From Panacibacter microcysteis (lineage in GTDB: Bacteria; Bacteroidota; Bacteroidia; Chitinophagales; Chitinophagaceae), in the NCBI RefSeq assembly GCF_015831355.1, contig NZ_JADWYR010000002.1:1426001-1490000 (forward strand): 64,000 nt of DNA, read 5' to 3'. The notes below the pieces were generated by a model that worked only from the letters and a program-made list of their open reading frames with translations, was not told the origin of the DNA and searched no databases. The position numbers and the translations under genes are program-made. This document shows positions 9,313-18,697 of the stretch, in pieces. How positions within the stretch are numbered: the first letter of the stretch is position 1; each line of letters begins with the position of its first letter.

Positions 9313-9579
9313 ATGGTAATAAAAATTATCAACCAGGGGCAGGAACTGTCCGGCAGGGTTATTTACAATTTCAACATTATCACAGACATGATCCTCGTGC
9401 GTTTTGACCGTTGCTTTGGTGAAACGGAAAGGGATGTCGTTTTATTAAAACTTAAGAATACGCAAACGTGGTTTGAAGAAGACAACCTTTCGCTCAGGTA
9501 CCCCGAGATAACCGGCCAGTTACAATATAAGCTCCGCAATGTTTTTCTTGAAGCAAGCCGCTGCGATGATTCTCTGTAG
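9313..9579 (+). CDS. hypothetical protein, about 90 residues, related to the one at 15438
   Basis: An 88-residue protein of unknown function. Its pattern (I-I-x(2)-G, V-x-YNF, T-x-MIL-x(2)-F, a W near the middle, then PE and a QL-x(2)-KL helix) is shared with the protein encoded at 15438-15707, with about a quarter to a third of positions identical by eye. Predicted layout is several beta strands followed by a C-terminal helix. It has no signal peptide. Its neighbours are also small unknowns. Confidence 0.6.
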   Translation: MVIKIINQGQELSGRVIYNFNIITDMILVRFDRCFGETERDVVLLKLKNTQTWFEEDNLSLRYPEITGQLQYKLRNVFLEASRCDDSL

Positions 9580-9716
9580 CACCGTTTTAAAACTGATATA
9601 CCTATTTTTCATCTCAGCATCTTCATGTAAAAGGCTTGCCGGTACAGATTTTTACATAATCAACAGAATGCCATGCGTGGCATAACTATTGAACAAGATA
9701 TTAAAATGTTAAACTC

Positions 9717-10325
9717 ATGAACTCTGTTGACAATGTAATACCAGATAAAGAGGAAGGCGTAAATAATGAAACATCGTCAAAAGTAAAATGCCCAAGCAAC
9801 AGGCAGGCATCGCTGCTTTTTATACGTAGTGCCAACAGGTTGCTCAACATAAATAAATGGCATACTTACAGCGGTAAAAAATTTGCTGAATTTTCCCTGA
9901 CAGATAGCAAAGGTGTAAAAGTAAACGCACTGGCAAAGGAAGGATATAACATTAAAATAGATATCCCGGGGCCCTCCAATAAATCAGGCGGTGGTACGGA
10001 CTGGGTTACTATTGAAAAAATAGAATACAGGGAAGTAAGTGAAGAGGAAAACTCATTGGCAATGCGAGTTAGGCCGGCAAAAAAGCCAATCAACGCCAAC
10101 GGCTCTACAGCACATTTCTTCCAGGAGCATGCCACCAGTACATTTCTTGTTATACACAAAGGCAATATTGTAACCTGTGCGGTGATCGGCAGAAATGAGA
10201 AAGCCAATATTGACATGACAACTATCGGAACAATGGTCCGAAACATGCTAACAGCATTGGTTGCTTTTGCGGGATTTTCAAAACTGCAATGGAAGACCCT
10301 CACCAGGGGTATTCTCTGCAGGTAA
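9717..10325 (+). CDS. hypothetical protein
   Basis: A 202-residue protein with no family I recognise. The first 30 residues are polar and lack a signal peptide. Residues 30-110 look like a beta-rich domain with a glycine-serine loop (GPSNKSGGGTDW). Residues 130-185 contain a more hydrophobic segment ending in TMVRNMLTALVAFAGF, possibly one amphipathic or membrane-associated helix. It ends 68 nt before a small lipoprotein gene on the same strand and may be co-transcribed with it. Confidence 0.65.
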   Translation: MNSVDNVIPDKEEGVNNETSSKVKCPSNRQASLLFIRSANRLLNINKWHTYSGKKFAEFSLTDSKGVKVNALAKEGYNIKIDIPGPSNKSGGGTDWVTIEKIEYREVSEEENSLAMRVRPAKKPINANGSTAHFFQEHATSTFLVIHKGNIVTCAVIGRNEKANIDMTTIGTMVRNMLTALVAFAGFSKLQWKTLTRGILCR

Positions 10326-10393
10326 GCAATGTGTATTGGTGCGGCATTTGCTGCACTTGTAAAGAACAAACATTTCTCACTCAAATATAAATT

Positions 10394-10618
10394 ATGCAAC
10401 ACTACAGGTCTTTTTTTGCAGCAATTGTAATAATGCTGGTAATTGGCGCATGTAAGTCGCCCGAAGAACGAGCCACAGGCGAAGATGGCGGCAGCAGGGA
10501 CGATTCGATGAAGAACAGCCAGCCTATGGTGGACCCCAATGCTACACCTAATAAAGCAGATTCTACACAAATGCGTGACAATAGTGATACAGCGCGGTTA
10601 AGAGATACAACAATGTAA
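10394..10618 (+). CDS. small lipoprotein
   Basis: A 74-residue precursor with a lipoprotein signal peptide: a basic-aromatic start, a hydrophobic core (FFAAIVIMLVIG) and the lipobox VIGAC with the modified cysteine near residue 20. The mature part is short, very polar and rich in D, N, S, T and M, with no recognisable domain. A strong terminator follows at once, so this is the end of the transcription unit. Function unknown. Confidence 0.65.
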   Translation: MQHYRSFFAAIVIMLVIGACKSPEERATGEDGGSRDDSMKNSQPMVDPNATPNKADSTQMRDNSDTARLRDTTM

Positions 10619-10633
10619 CGTTACTTCCGGCAA

Positions 10634-10663
10634 GAAAGCGGCCGGCTGTCGCCGGCCGCTTTC
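10634..10663 (+). terminator. rho-independent terminator after the small lipoprotein gene
   Basis: Perfect 13-bp arms (GAAAGCGGCCGGC and its complement) around a 4-nt loop, followed by TTCTTC. It lies 15 nt after the stop codon at 10618. Confidence 0.8.
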
Positions 10664-10760
10664 TTCATCAGATGCCATCAGCACTGCTGATGAAAGGATT
10701 GCGACGCAACGATGATGCCACGGAGTACTGTAGCTTGTATCTCAAATATTGCTAACGCTT

Positions 10761-11069
10761 TCACGATGGTGTACCTTCAGAAATTTCAAAATTTCCAAGG
10801 GCTTCAATGGCTTTGCCTGCAGCACTGCTAAGCAGGGTCTCCTGTTGAGAATCTGCATGCACCCATATCACCTCCTGCCCACGTCTTATAGCCTGTATCG
10901 CAATATCGGGCAGCAAACGGCGCTGATTAGTTCCCTGGTCTAGAAAAAAATCTGCCACAACGTAATACGGATCGGAATGATGCAACGCTACCGTTGCAGT
11001 AAGACCCACTATCATTTCTGCAGACAGCGGGTAATCAAAACTTATCTCAAATACTTTTACCGGGTTCAT
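10761..11069 (-). CDS. hypothetical protein
   Basis: A 102-residue soluble protein with no recognised family. The start at 11069 (MNPVKVFEISFDYPLSAEM) is chosen over an upstream ATG at 11117 because AAAGGAGG, one of the few strong ribosome-binding sites in the window, lies just before it. The sequence suggests alternating strands and helices, including a DPYYVVADFFLD strand pair and the helix DIAIQAIRRGQEV. It stands alone, with its 3' end toward the small lipoprotein gene. Confidence 0.65.
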   Translation of the reverse strand: MNPVKVFEISFDYPLSAEMIVGLTATVALHHSDPYYVVADFFLDQGTNQRRLLPDIAIQAIRRGQEVIWVHADSQQETLLSSAAGKAIEALGNFEISEGTPS

Positions 11070-11410
11070 AAACTTTTCCTCCTTTCTGTTGATCTTTAAA
11101 ATTTTCCTGTCATACAAACATTACAAACCAGCGGCCATTTTTCGCATAACGGAAACTGTGCATATGTGATGAAAAATATCCACAACATATAGCTGTAAAC
11201 TGGCGCATTACAAATTAAACAGCTATTATATGAATATGTAGTATTGCTGGCTTATATTTGTTTACCGCGTTTAGCCGGAACTGTTACATACACTTCAACA
11301 ATTAAAGCCAGCAGGTTGCGGTTCCGGCGTATCTGTATAATACACTTTATCATATTCCCCTATAATTCCAGCCAGGCAGTTGTTGACGTTATAAACACAA
11401 GGTTTTACAA

Positions 11411-13819
11411 ATGCAAACAGGTTCATCTTCGTTTTACTCTGCGCAGGAGATGCAGCAGTTTATGCAAAATAGTATGTTCAGGGCATTGCTTGATGCCATG
11501 CCCATTGCTGTGCAGGTACTCAGAGCCGTGCGGGACGACAGCGGTAGTATCACAGATTTTTTGTTTGTGTTTTCCAATACCACCGCAGATGCATTGCAGG
11601 GAAAAAAATTGACCGGTAAGCAACTACATACACACCCGGGCAACGCAGAAGCCGATCGCCTTTTTATAAAATTCCTGGAGGCAGCGGGCCAGCAGCAGCC
11701 GCTAAGTTTTGCTTATGCACACAGCACTGCGGCAGGCGTACAATGGTTAGATTATACCGCACAAAAATTTGGCGATGGTGTGCTGGTAAGTTACACAGCG
11801 GCGGTACAGAGACAGGCCGGGCAACTACCTGGCGAAAATGGAGTGTGTTCGCCGGTTACACAGCCCTTTGCAGGAAGCCGTGCAACACCCGAAGCAATTA
11901 ATGAAAATGAGCATTTATTATTTGCAGCGCTGGAAAGCACGCTTAATCATATACAGGTGTTTAATGCTATAAGGCGGGAAGACGGCAATATTACAGACTT
12001 TCAACCGGTGCTTTCCAATAAAAACACCGGGCAAGCAAATGGTGATACGAAAGGCAGGAAAGTATCGCAAACAAATCCTGGCATATTTACGGAAGGCATC
12101 TTCAGTAAATGGGTACAGGTGGCTGAAACCGGCAACAGCATTCAGTTTGAACAATATTACGACCATGAAGGATATAGCGGCTGGTTTGAGCAGGCTGTTG
12201 TAAAAATGGGCGATGGCGTGGTCGTGTCAACAAAGGATATTACCGAGCGTAAGCTTGCCGAGATAGCATTGAAAGAAAGCCAATACCTCCTGAAATCTGT
12301 TTTTGACACGAACCTTGTTGGTATGGCGGTACATGAGGCAGTGTTTGATGCAGCAGGTAACATAACGGACTTTCGTATAAAAATTGCCAACCGACAGCTT
12401 GAGCAACTTACAGGCCGCACAAACCTTGAAGGTAAATTATACAGCGAAGAGTACCCGGGTATAAAGCAGACACCCGTTTTTGAAGCCATGAAACGGGTAG
12501 TAGAAACAGGCAAGCCGCAGGAGTTAGAATACCACTACCGGCACGATGGTTTTGACAAACACTTTTTAAGCATGTTCATAAAGTTTGATGGCGGACTTGT
12601 AGCCACAAACCTTGACATCACAGAACGGAAAATGAACGAAAATCAAATAAAAGAACAGGCAGCATATATCTCAAGGATTACCGAAACAGTGCCCGATATG
12701 ATCAGCATTGTAGAACTATCAACGAGAAAGTATGAATTTATTAATACCAGGACTTTTACCTCTGAAGGTTTTAACACTGATGAGCTCTCTGCAAAGCCCA
12801 GGGAAGAACTCAGCCAGATGATACACCCGGAAGACCTGCACGGCCTGCAGGCGTTCTTTGCAAAGTTTTACACCATGAGCGATGATGAAATAACACATGC
12901 CGATTACCGCGCAAGGAACAATGAAACTGAAAGCTGGCGATGGTTTAAAGTAAGGGGCAGGGTGTTTAAAAGAAATAGCGAAGGCGTGGCAACGCATGGT
13001 TTAAACGTAATACAAAACATCACCTACCAGAAAGAAGCAGAAGAAAAAATAGCAGTGCTGAATAAGAAACTACTGCATAAAAACCGCGAACTGGAAGCAG
13101 CCAATGCCGGTATCAAAACATTTACATCCATAGCAGCCAACGATTATAAAGAAACCCTGAAACACCTTTATACAAACCTCGAATTCATCATTAGCAATGA
13201 AGCAAAAAAATTAAGTGATGCAGGTAAAGCAAACCTGCGCAGGGCACAGTCTGGTATACAAAAAATGAAATTGCTCACAGATGATATTGTGAATTACCTG
13301 AAGATCCCGTCCCTGGATAATGTACTTGCAGACATTGATATGAACGAAATACTTAAAACTGTGATCAATGATTTGCAGGACAAGATTCATTCTGCAGGCA
13401 CAGTCATTGAAGCTGACCCGCTGCCTTCTTTAAAAGGCTTTCCGTTACTGATATCATTGTTGTTCTACCACCTGCTGGACAATGCCATAAAATTCAGGAA
13501 AGAAGACCAGCCGGGACTTGTACATATCGGCTATAAAAAACTCAATAACATTCATATAGATGACGCCATACCAAACATGGTTTATCACAGGATAACTGTT
13601 ACAGACAACGGCACCGGCTTTAACCCGGTTGACGGAGAAAAACTTTTCGAGATCTTTTATAAACCGCCGCAAAAAAAATACAGGGGTTCCGGTATCGGAC
13701 TTTCTATTTGCAAACGGATCATGGATATACACCATGGGTTTATACAGGCAGAAAGCAATGAGGGCAACGGCGCTGTGTTTCTTTGCTACTTTCCTGCAGA
13801 GCTTCCTTTTAGCGCATAA
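11411..13819 (+). CDS. multi-PAS sensor histidine kinase-like protein lacking the phospho-acceptor histidine
   Basis: An 802-residue soluble protein without membrane segments. Four PAS-like domains lie at about 20-135, 165-285, 290-415 and 420-545, followed by a short coiled coil, a dimerisation helix pair (about 570-640) and a C-terminal HATPase domain (about 690-800). The ATP-binding boxes are good: N-box DNAIKF, VTDNGTGFNP and GSGIGLSICKRIM. The H-box, however, reads SIAANDYKETLKH, with Asn577 (AAC at 13139-13141) where S-H-D-L/x-x-E-P-L kinases have the phosphorylated His. Autophosphorylation at the usual site is therefore impossible, and the protein may act as a partner or pseudokinase. 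No response regulator is adjacent. Confidence 0.88.
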   Translation: MQTGSSSFYSAQEMQQFMQNSMFRALLDAMPIAVQVLRAVRDDSGSITDFLFVFSNTTADALQGKKLTGKQLHTHPGNAEADRLFIKFLEAAGQQQPLSFAYAHSTAAGVQWLDYTAQKFGDGVLVSYTAAVQRQAGQLPGENGVCSPVTQPFAGSRATPEAINENEHLLFAALESTLNHIQVFNAIRREDGNITDFQPVLSNKNTGQANGDTKGRKVSQTNPGIFTEGIFSKWVQVAETGNSIQFEQYYDHEGYSGWFEQAVVKMGDGVVVSTKDITERKLAEIALKESQYLLKSVFDTNLVGMAVHEAVFDAAGNITDFRIKIANRQLEQLTGRTNLEGKLYSEEYPGIKQTPVFEAMKRVVETGKPQELEYHYRHDGFDKHFLSMFIKFDGGLVATNLDITERKMNENQIKEQAAYISRITETVPDMISIVELSTRKYEFINTRTFTSEGFNTDELSAKPREELSQMIHPEDLHGLQAFFAKFYTMSDDEITHADYRARNNETESWRWFKVRGRVFKRNSEGVATHGLNVIQNITYQKEAEEKIAVLNKKLLHKNRELEAANAGIKTFTSIAANDYKETLKHLYTNLEFIISNEAKKLSDAGKANLRRAQSGIQKMKLLTDDIVNYLKIPSLDNVLADIDMNEILKTVINDLQDKIHSAGTVIEADPLPSLKGFPLLISLLFYHLLDNAIKFRKEDQPGLVHIGYKKLNNIHIDDAIPNMVYHRITVTDNGTGFNPVDGEKLFEIFYKPPQKKYRGSGIGLSICKRIMDIHHGFIQAESNEGNGAVFLCYFPAELPFSA

Positions 13820-13824
13820 AAAAA

Positions 13825-13845
13825 GCCCGGCCAAAACGGCCGGGC
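13825..13845 (-). terminator. hairpin at the end of the PAS kinase-like gene
   Basis: Perfect 8-bp arms GCCCGGCC and GGCCGGGC with a 5-nt loop. A run of seven A precedes it, so the U-tract belongs to the minus strand. For the plus-strand gene ending at 13819 it would act only as a stem without a U-tract. Confidence 0.6.
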
Positions 13846-13994
13846 ACATTGTATATGGGTGCTGTTATCTGCCTGATCCAAAGCATACATTGTACCATTA
13901 TAATTTTCAGTGGTTCGTGCAGTGAAAACACAATACTGTTGGAAAATGAACCACATGGCGCAGCATCTTTGCTACACCACAATTGTGTTGCCAT

Positions 13995-14263
13995 TTTTTA
14001 CCCGCTGTTATTTTTTGTAAGCGGCCGATATCCCGCTATGCAGCATCGTTGCGTCGCACACTTGTACAATTGTAAAAGCAGCAACTGCAGTTCGCGATGC
14101 CGTTTCCCAAAAAAATTACTGTCTATACCTGTGCATACAAAGTAGCATAGTAAGAAAAGGGTGCCGTAGCAGCAAGCCCGAACCGTTGCCGAATAATTTG
14201 CTGCAGCACAAGTGTGCGACGCAACAAAAGCCCAATGCATGTACAACTGCCGGGTTACACATA
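13995..14263. repeat. inverted pair of interspersed repeats (B/B)
   Basis: The left copy has its core at 14048-14067 (GTTGCGTCGCACACTTGTAC) and the right copy the reverse core at 14206-14225. A 138-bp spacer lies between them. Outer ends read TTTTTTACCCGC on the left and CTGCCGGGTTACACAT on the right. The pair fills most of the 483-bp gap between the kinase-like gene and the SDR gene, and no gene is seen there. Confidence 0.8.
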
Positions 14264-14269
14264 AAAAAA

Positions 14270-14289
14270 AGATTGCCCACAGGCAATCT
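14270..14289. terminator. bidirectional terminator downstream of the SDR gene
   Basis: Arms AGATTGCC and GGCAATCT with a 4-nt loop, flanked by eight A on the left and a T-rich run on the right. It lies 13 bp past the stop of the minus-strand SDR gene and reads as a good terminator there. Confidence 0.8.
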
Positions 14290-14302
14290 TTTTTATTCCT
14301 GG

Positions 14303-15217
14303 CTAATTACTTTTATAATCACCACTTAGTTCGCCGGTTTCCCGCACAATTTTCAACCGCTCTTCAAACGATGGGTCGTGTAAAGCTTCTCTCCTGTTTT
14401 CGTTATCAGGCTTTTCGCTTAACTCCATCTTTTTACGCATATTGGCAGCACTTACATGATCGGGCATCATAGCACTCATGGCCACATGAGATTTTGCACC
14501 TGCGCCAATGGTAATCCTGTTCTCTCCTTTCATCAGGCCTTTGTAACCCGCTTTGGCAACTTCTACCGGGTCTGCCAGTTCTTCTTCTTTGTAAACAACC
14601 GTTTTCTCTGCCTGCGCTTTGTGAAAGAAATCTGTATCGCTGGCGCCCGGCAATAACATCGTTACCGATACACCGGTGTTTTCGGTTTCGTTGATAAGGG
14701 CCTCGGTAAAAGAGATCACAAAGGCTTTGGTGGCGGCATATACAGCCATTAGTGGCATAGGTGTTTTGCCTGCTTCAGAAGCCAGTTGCAGAATTTTTCC
14801 CTCACCTCTTGCAAGCATGTCTTTTAAAAAGAGTTTGGTAAGAGACAAAAGTGTGATAACGTTTAATTGTATTATGTCAAGGTCGCGCTCAAGATCAGTT
14901 TCGGCAAACATTCCCCACTGCCCCTGCCCGGCATCGTTTACGAGTACATCTACATTTATACCCATGGTTTTTGTATGGGCGTAAATGGCCTGCGCTGCAT
15001 TCCTGTCGAAGAGGTCTTTTAAAACAGGCGTTACTTCCACGTCGTACTTAGCTTTAAAATCATCGGTAATTTTTTGCAGTTGCTTTTCATTGCGCCCAAC
15101 AATGATCAGATTGTAGCCATCAGCCGCAAAAAGGTTTGCAAACTCATAACCAAAACCGCTTGATGCACCGGTGATCAGTGCATACCTGTTCCTGTTCTCT
15201 GTGTTAATGTGTTTCAT
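14303..15217 (-). CDS. short-chain dehydrogenase/reductase (SDR)
   Basis: Classical NAD(P)-dependent SDR of 304 residues from the chosen start. It has the cofactor motif TGASSGFG near residue 17, the VNDAGQG motif, and the catalytic Y-x3-K (VYAATKAF) followed by the usual SFTEAL helix. The start at 15217 (MKHINTENRNRYALITG) is preferred over ATGs at 15229 and 15274 because the SDR fold begins right after it. No Shine-Dalgarno sequence helps the choice. The C-terminal 60 residues are charged and longer than in minimal SDRs. The substrate is unknown. Confidence 0.88.
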   Translation of the reverse strand: MKHINTENRNRYALITGASSGFGYEFANLFAADGYNLIIVGRNEKQLQKITDDFKAKYDVEVTPVLKDLFDRNAAQAIYAHTKTMGINVDVLVNDAGQGQWGMFAETDLERDLDIIQLNVITLLSLTKLFLKDMLARGEGKILQLASEAGKTPMPLMAVYAATKAFVISFTEALINETENTGVSVTMLLPGASDTDFFHKAQAEKTVVYKEEELADPVEVAKAGYKGLMKGENRITIGAGAKSHVAMSAMMPDHVSAANMRKKMELSEKPDNENRREALHDPSFEERLKIVRETGELSGDYKSN

Positions 15218-15368
15218 ATTGATCAGCATTTGATATAAGTGACGTGTATTGCAGTTATCGTGCAGTATATGCAAACAATTATCCTGCCACCGGGTGGCAA
15301 TAACAAACTTAGTTACAGGTATTTATAAAAGAAGTTGGAATGAGTGGTGATTCAAAGTGGTACAATGT

Positions 15369-15400
15369 ATAAGTCCCGGCCATTTATGGCCGGGACTTAT
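15369..15400 (-). terminator. long hairpin downstream of the 15438 gene
   Basis: Near-perfect 15-bp arms (ATAAGTCCCGGCCAT and its complement) with a minimal loop. There is no clear U-tract on either side, so it may be a terminator stem or an mRNA-stabilising hairpin. Confidence 0.6.
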
Positions 15401-15437
15401 ACGTTTATTAGGGTACAACAACGAAGTAAAAATGCTA

Positions 15438-15707
15438 CATGTTGTTATACTCATTTTGTATTGCCCTTAAAGATTCCTGCAATACAGATTTTAGTTTGAT
15501 CAACAATTGCGTAAAAAGTTCCGGGTCTGATTCTTTGATGTTGCAATCATCTCTCCATAAATTGTCAGTACAGGTAAGCACAATCTCATGTAACCCGTTT
15601 TTGATGGGCACTTCGAACTTTAAAAGAATCATGTTTGTTACCTGCCTGAAATTGTAAACCACTTTTGCTTTCTGTGTTTCTCCTGCATGTACAATGTGTA
15701 TATACAT
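15438..15707 (-). CDS. hypothetical protein, about 90 residues, related to the one at 9313
   Basis: A 90-residue protein of unknown function. The frame is open much further upstream (to 16001), but that part is cysteine- and basic-rich without domain character, and MYIHIVHAGETQ at 15707 aligns with the first residue of the similar protein at 9313. Shared features are VVYNF, MIL-x-KF, a central W, PELF and QLLIKL. It may be a small beta-helix domain. The extra upstream reading frame gives a real alternative start, so confidence in the start is moderate. Confidence 0.55.
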
Positions 15708-16053
15708 AGGCAATGCTTTTTTAAATTGCTGGTTTAAAAAACAAAGTTTGATAACGCGCTTTCCGCTACCGGCATAAACAGGTACAGCGGTTTTGCCGGT
15801 AAAATCTGTTGCAATAAATTGAATGGAAACTTTCCTGGTATGTAGAGCAATACTGCAAGTACAGTAGAGTAAAACAAAACTAACAACATCATGTTTTTTA
15901 ACCAAAAAAAAATGCGCTTTGGCCGAAGTACACAGCACAAAAGGATTTACGCGGTGAACAATACATAAAAAAAGGCTTTTCCTGCTGCGGCAGCTGCGCA
16001 TGCGGCAACACGGAAAAAACCTTTATGGTAACGGTAACAGGTATTAGAGAATA

Positions 16054-16908
16054 TTAAGAGTCTACTATAGTGCCGCCGTTCGGGTGCAACACCTGGCCGC
16101 TCATGAAGAGGTTTTCATCGCTGGCAAGAAAAACGTAACATGGGGCTATTTCCGCGGGTTGTGCGGGCCGCTTGTACATGGTGTCCTTACCAAAAGATGC
16201 CACTTCGTCTTCATCAAATGAAGCTGGTATCAGGGGTGTCCAAACCGGGCCGGGCGCTACAGCATTTACACGAATCTTTTTATCGAACAAAGACTGGGAT
16301 AAGCTTCTTGTAAATGCTACAATGGCGCCCTTTGTAGAAGAATAATCCAGCAATACTTTTTTGCCTTTATAAGCCGTAACTGAAGCTGTGTTGATAATGG
16401 AGCTACCTTCTTTTAAATGTGGCAATGCATATTTTACCATATAAAAATGAGGGTAAATGTTTACCGCAAATGTTTTGTGTAGTTGCGCTGCAGAAATGCC
16501 TGTAATATCATCCTGCGGGTATTGCACAGCAGCATTGTTGATGATGACGTCTATTTTACCAAATTCTGCAATGGCCTGGTCGACCACCTTTTTACAATTT
16601 TCTTCTACAGACAGGTCTCCCGCTATCAACGAAGCTTTGCGGCCATAACCTTTTACAAGTTCTGCCGTTTTTTTTGCATCGTTGTTTTCATCAAGATAAG
16701 CGATCACCACATCTGCACCTTCTTTGGCAAAGCTTATCGCAATCGCTCTACCTATACCGCTGTCGCCACCTGTTATAATCGCAACCTTATCTTTTAATTT
16801 CTTGCTGCCCGGCCGTCCGTCATCATAAACCGGCAGCGGGTTCATCTCCGCTTCTATGCCGGGTTGTACATCCTGGTGCTGCGGAGGTATTGTGTTGATG
16901 TCTTTCAT
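16054..16908 (-). CDS. SDR family oxidoreductase (YhdF/YghA type)
   Basis: NAD(P)-dependent SDR of 284 residues with the longer N-terminal arm of the YghA/YhdF group (IPPQHQDVQPGIEAEMNPLP), then TGGDSGIGRA for the cofactor, NNAAVQ, and the catalytic LDYSSTKGAI (Y-x3-K). The start at 16908 (MKDINTIPPQHQ) is chosen because the family begins with this arm. The frame is open to 16962. It stands alone. The C-terminal GQVLHPNGGTIV is the usual SDR ending. General stress or aldehyde reduction roles known for the group are not testable here. Confidence 0.9.
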   Translation of the reverse strand: MKDINTIPPQHQDVQPGIEAEMNPLPVYDDGRPGSKKLKDKVAIITGGDSGIGRAIAISFAKEGADVVIAYLDENNDAKKTAELVKGYGRKASLIAGDLSVEENCKKVVDQAIAEFGKIDVIINNAAVQYPQDDITGISAAQLHKTFAVNIYPHFYMVKYALPHLKEGSSIINTASVTAYKGKKVLLDYSSTKGAIVAFTRSLSQSLFDKKIRVNAVAPGPVWTPLIPASFDEDEVASFGKDTMYKRPAQPAEIAPCYVFLASDENLFMSGQVLHPNGGTIVDS

Positions 16909-17137
16909 AAAATTTGTTTCAACTACGTGCACACTTATTATGCCATAGCTGATTTTTCTCATACATAGCTACAAATTGCCCACTTAGCTGTCGCTTATTG
17001 TAGAACTTATTACAACTGTTGCTCAAACCCGCTATCACAAAAGTGTGGCTCAATAGTAGCTATAACAAGCGCTGCAACGTTTTGTACAACAAAAGGCAAG
17101 CACCGGAGAAAGCAATAAAGACCTTTTGTGATAAGCA

Positions 17138-17347
17138 TAATGATGTTGCCGGCAGCATTGCTACTATCATCGCCTGTTGTGTCACTCACTTGTACTGTAG
17201 GTTATATATGCAGTATATGCTACAAGCGTGGAGCAGCAGGAACTGATTGCCTGTAATAGCGGGGTTGCGCTCTTGTTCAGTAATATACCGCTGTACAAGG
17301 GTGCGACGCAACAAAAGTTTAATAGTAGTAATACAGGCTGGATCATA
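17138..17347. repeat. inverted pair of interspersed repeats (A/B)
   Basis: The left copy is type A with core 17176-17195 and outer end TAATGATGTTGCCGGCAGC. The right copy is type B reversed with core 17293-17312. The spacer is 97 bp. The pair lies in the 535-bp region between the divergent SDR gene and the sugar dehydrogenase gene, and an open frame from 17228 runs through it as a false N-terminal extension of the latter. Nothing else was recognised in this region. Confidence 0.8.
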
Positions 17348-17443
17348 AAAAAACCGGCAGCATTAGAAACATGCATACATATACTTACGAATACAAACCG
17401 CGATCTTATACATTTTACCACACATTGTTTAGCAACATCGTTT

Positions 17444-18649
17444 ATGAAAAAAACAATTATTAACACAGTCATTTTAGTGCTGCTTGTGTTTGCAGAAACC
17501 CTGCATGCACAAACACAAGATATTAAAGGTCTTATCAATCAAAAGAAAGAAGGGCATATTATAAGGCCTGTGGTGGTTACGCCTTCAGATGACCTCATCA
17601 AAAGCCTGAAAGTGCCTGCCGGCTTTAAAGTTTCGGTATTTGCAAAGAACCTGGGCAAACCACGTATGATGCTGGTGATGCCAAACGGGAATGTATATGT
17701 TACCAACAGGCAAGCCGGTACAGTTACACTGTTAAAAGACGTAAACAATGATGGAAAAGCAGATATGGCCACTGTGGTAGCGCAGAAAGACCAGATGCAC
17801 GGCATAGCACAAAAAGGAAGTTCACTGTATCTTATTACAGTAAAAGACTTGTATTCTACAACCATTCATGAAGATGGTACACTCGATTCGCTTGTGCTGC
17901 TTGCAGGCAATCTGCCGGATGGTGGTCAGCACGGTAACCGTACCATGCATTTTGGGCCAGACAGCCTGCTGTACATTTCTGTTGGCAGTACATGTAATTC
18001 CTGCGATGAAACCAACGACAGGAACGCAACCATGCTACAGGTGAACCTGCAGGATAGTACACAAAAGATCTTTGCAAAAGGCCTGCGTAATACCATTGGT
18101 TTTGCATGGCATCCGCAAACAAAGGCGATGTGGGGTTTTGATCATGGTATAGACTGGCTGGGAGATTTTGACCAGCGCGAAGAACTGAACCTGATAAAAG
18201 AAGGTGGCGATTATGGCTGGCCTTATGTATATGGTAATTATGAATTCGATAAACACCATGACCCCAAAGGTGAAACACATGTGGCATACGCTAAACACAC
18301 CATTGCACCGGAAATGTTATACACAGCACATGCTGCACCAATGGATCTTGTTTTTTACACTGCACAGCAGTTTCCTGCAAACTATTCGGGCGACGCTTTT
18401 GCAACTATGCATGGTTCATGGAATCGTAAACCACCATCCGGGTATAATGTAGTAAGGGTAAAATTCAATAATGGTAAAGTGCAGGGAATAGAAGACTTCT
18501 TAACCGGTTTCCTGTTTGCTGATGGCACCAAAATTTTTGGACGACCAGTTGGTCTTGCACAATACACCGACGGATCTCTACTTGTGGCAGATGATGAAAA
18601 TGGTATGATCTATAAAATCAGTTTCGAAAACACGGTCACAAAAAAATAG
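17444..18649 (+). CDS. secreted PQQ-dependent sugar dehydrogenase-like protein
   Basis: A 401-residue periplasmic protein with a signal peptide (MKKTIINTVILVLLVFAETLHAQ). The repeated blades (MPNGNVYVTNRQAGTV, GPDSLLYISVGS, GLRNTIGFAWHP) and WGFDHGIDWLGD fit the soluble glucose/sorbosone dehydrogenase beta-propeller (GSDH). Such enzymes oxidise sugars with PQQ or act as lyase-like propellers, and the substrate is not clear. The ATG at 17444 is chosen because it opens the signal peptide. It is followed by a yihY-like gene 48 nt downstream. Confidence 0.85.
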   Translation: MKKTIINTVILVLLVFAETLHAQTQDIKGLINQKKEGHIIRPVVVTPSDDLIKSLKVPAGFKVSVFAKNLGKPRMMLVMPNGNVYVTNRQAGTVTLLKDVNNDGKADMATVVAQKDQMHGIAQKGSSLYLITVKDLYSTTIHEDGTLDSLVLLAGNLPDGGQHGNRTMHFGPDSLLYISVGSTCNSCDETNDRNATMLQVNLQDSTQKIFAKGLRNTIGFAWHPQTKAMWGFDHGIDWLGDFDQREELNLIKEGGDYGWPYVYGNYEFDKHHDPKGETHVAYAKHTIAPEMLYTAHAAPMDLVFYTAQQFPANYSGDAFATMHGSWNRKPPSGYNVVRVKFNNGKVQGIEDFLTGFLFADGTKIFGRPVGLAQYTDGSLLVADDENGMIYKISFENTVTKK

Positions 18650-18697
18650 GTAACGGCGATACTGGTCGCCTTTTTGCACATTGATTGAAAATTGATT

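Noticed and set aside
10701-10710. GCGACGCAAC, an isolated piece of the repeat core
   Set aside because: Only 10 of 20 core bases match and the rest of the element is not visible. It may be a decayed copy but is too short to call.
15708-16001. Long upstream part of the frame ending at 15438
   Set aside because: Basic and cysteine-rich without domain features, and the related protein at 9313 begins where the short version begins.
17228-17443. N-terminal extension of the sugar dehydrogenase frame
   Set aside because: It crosses an inverted pair of repeats and is followed by a normal signal peptide start at 17444.
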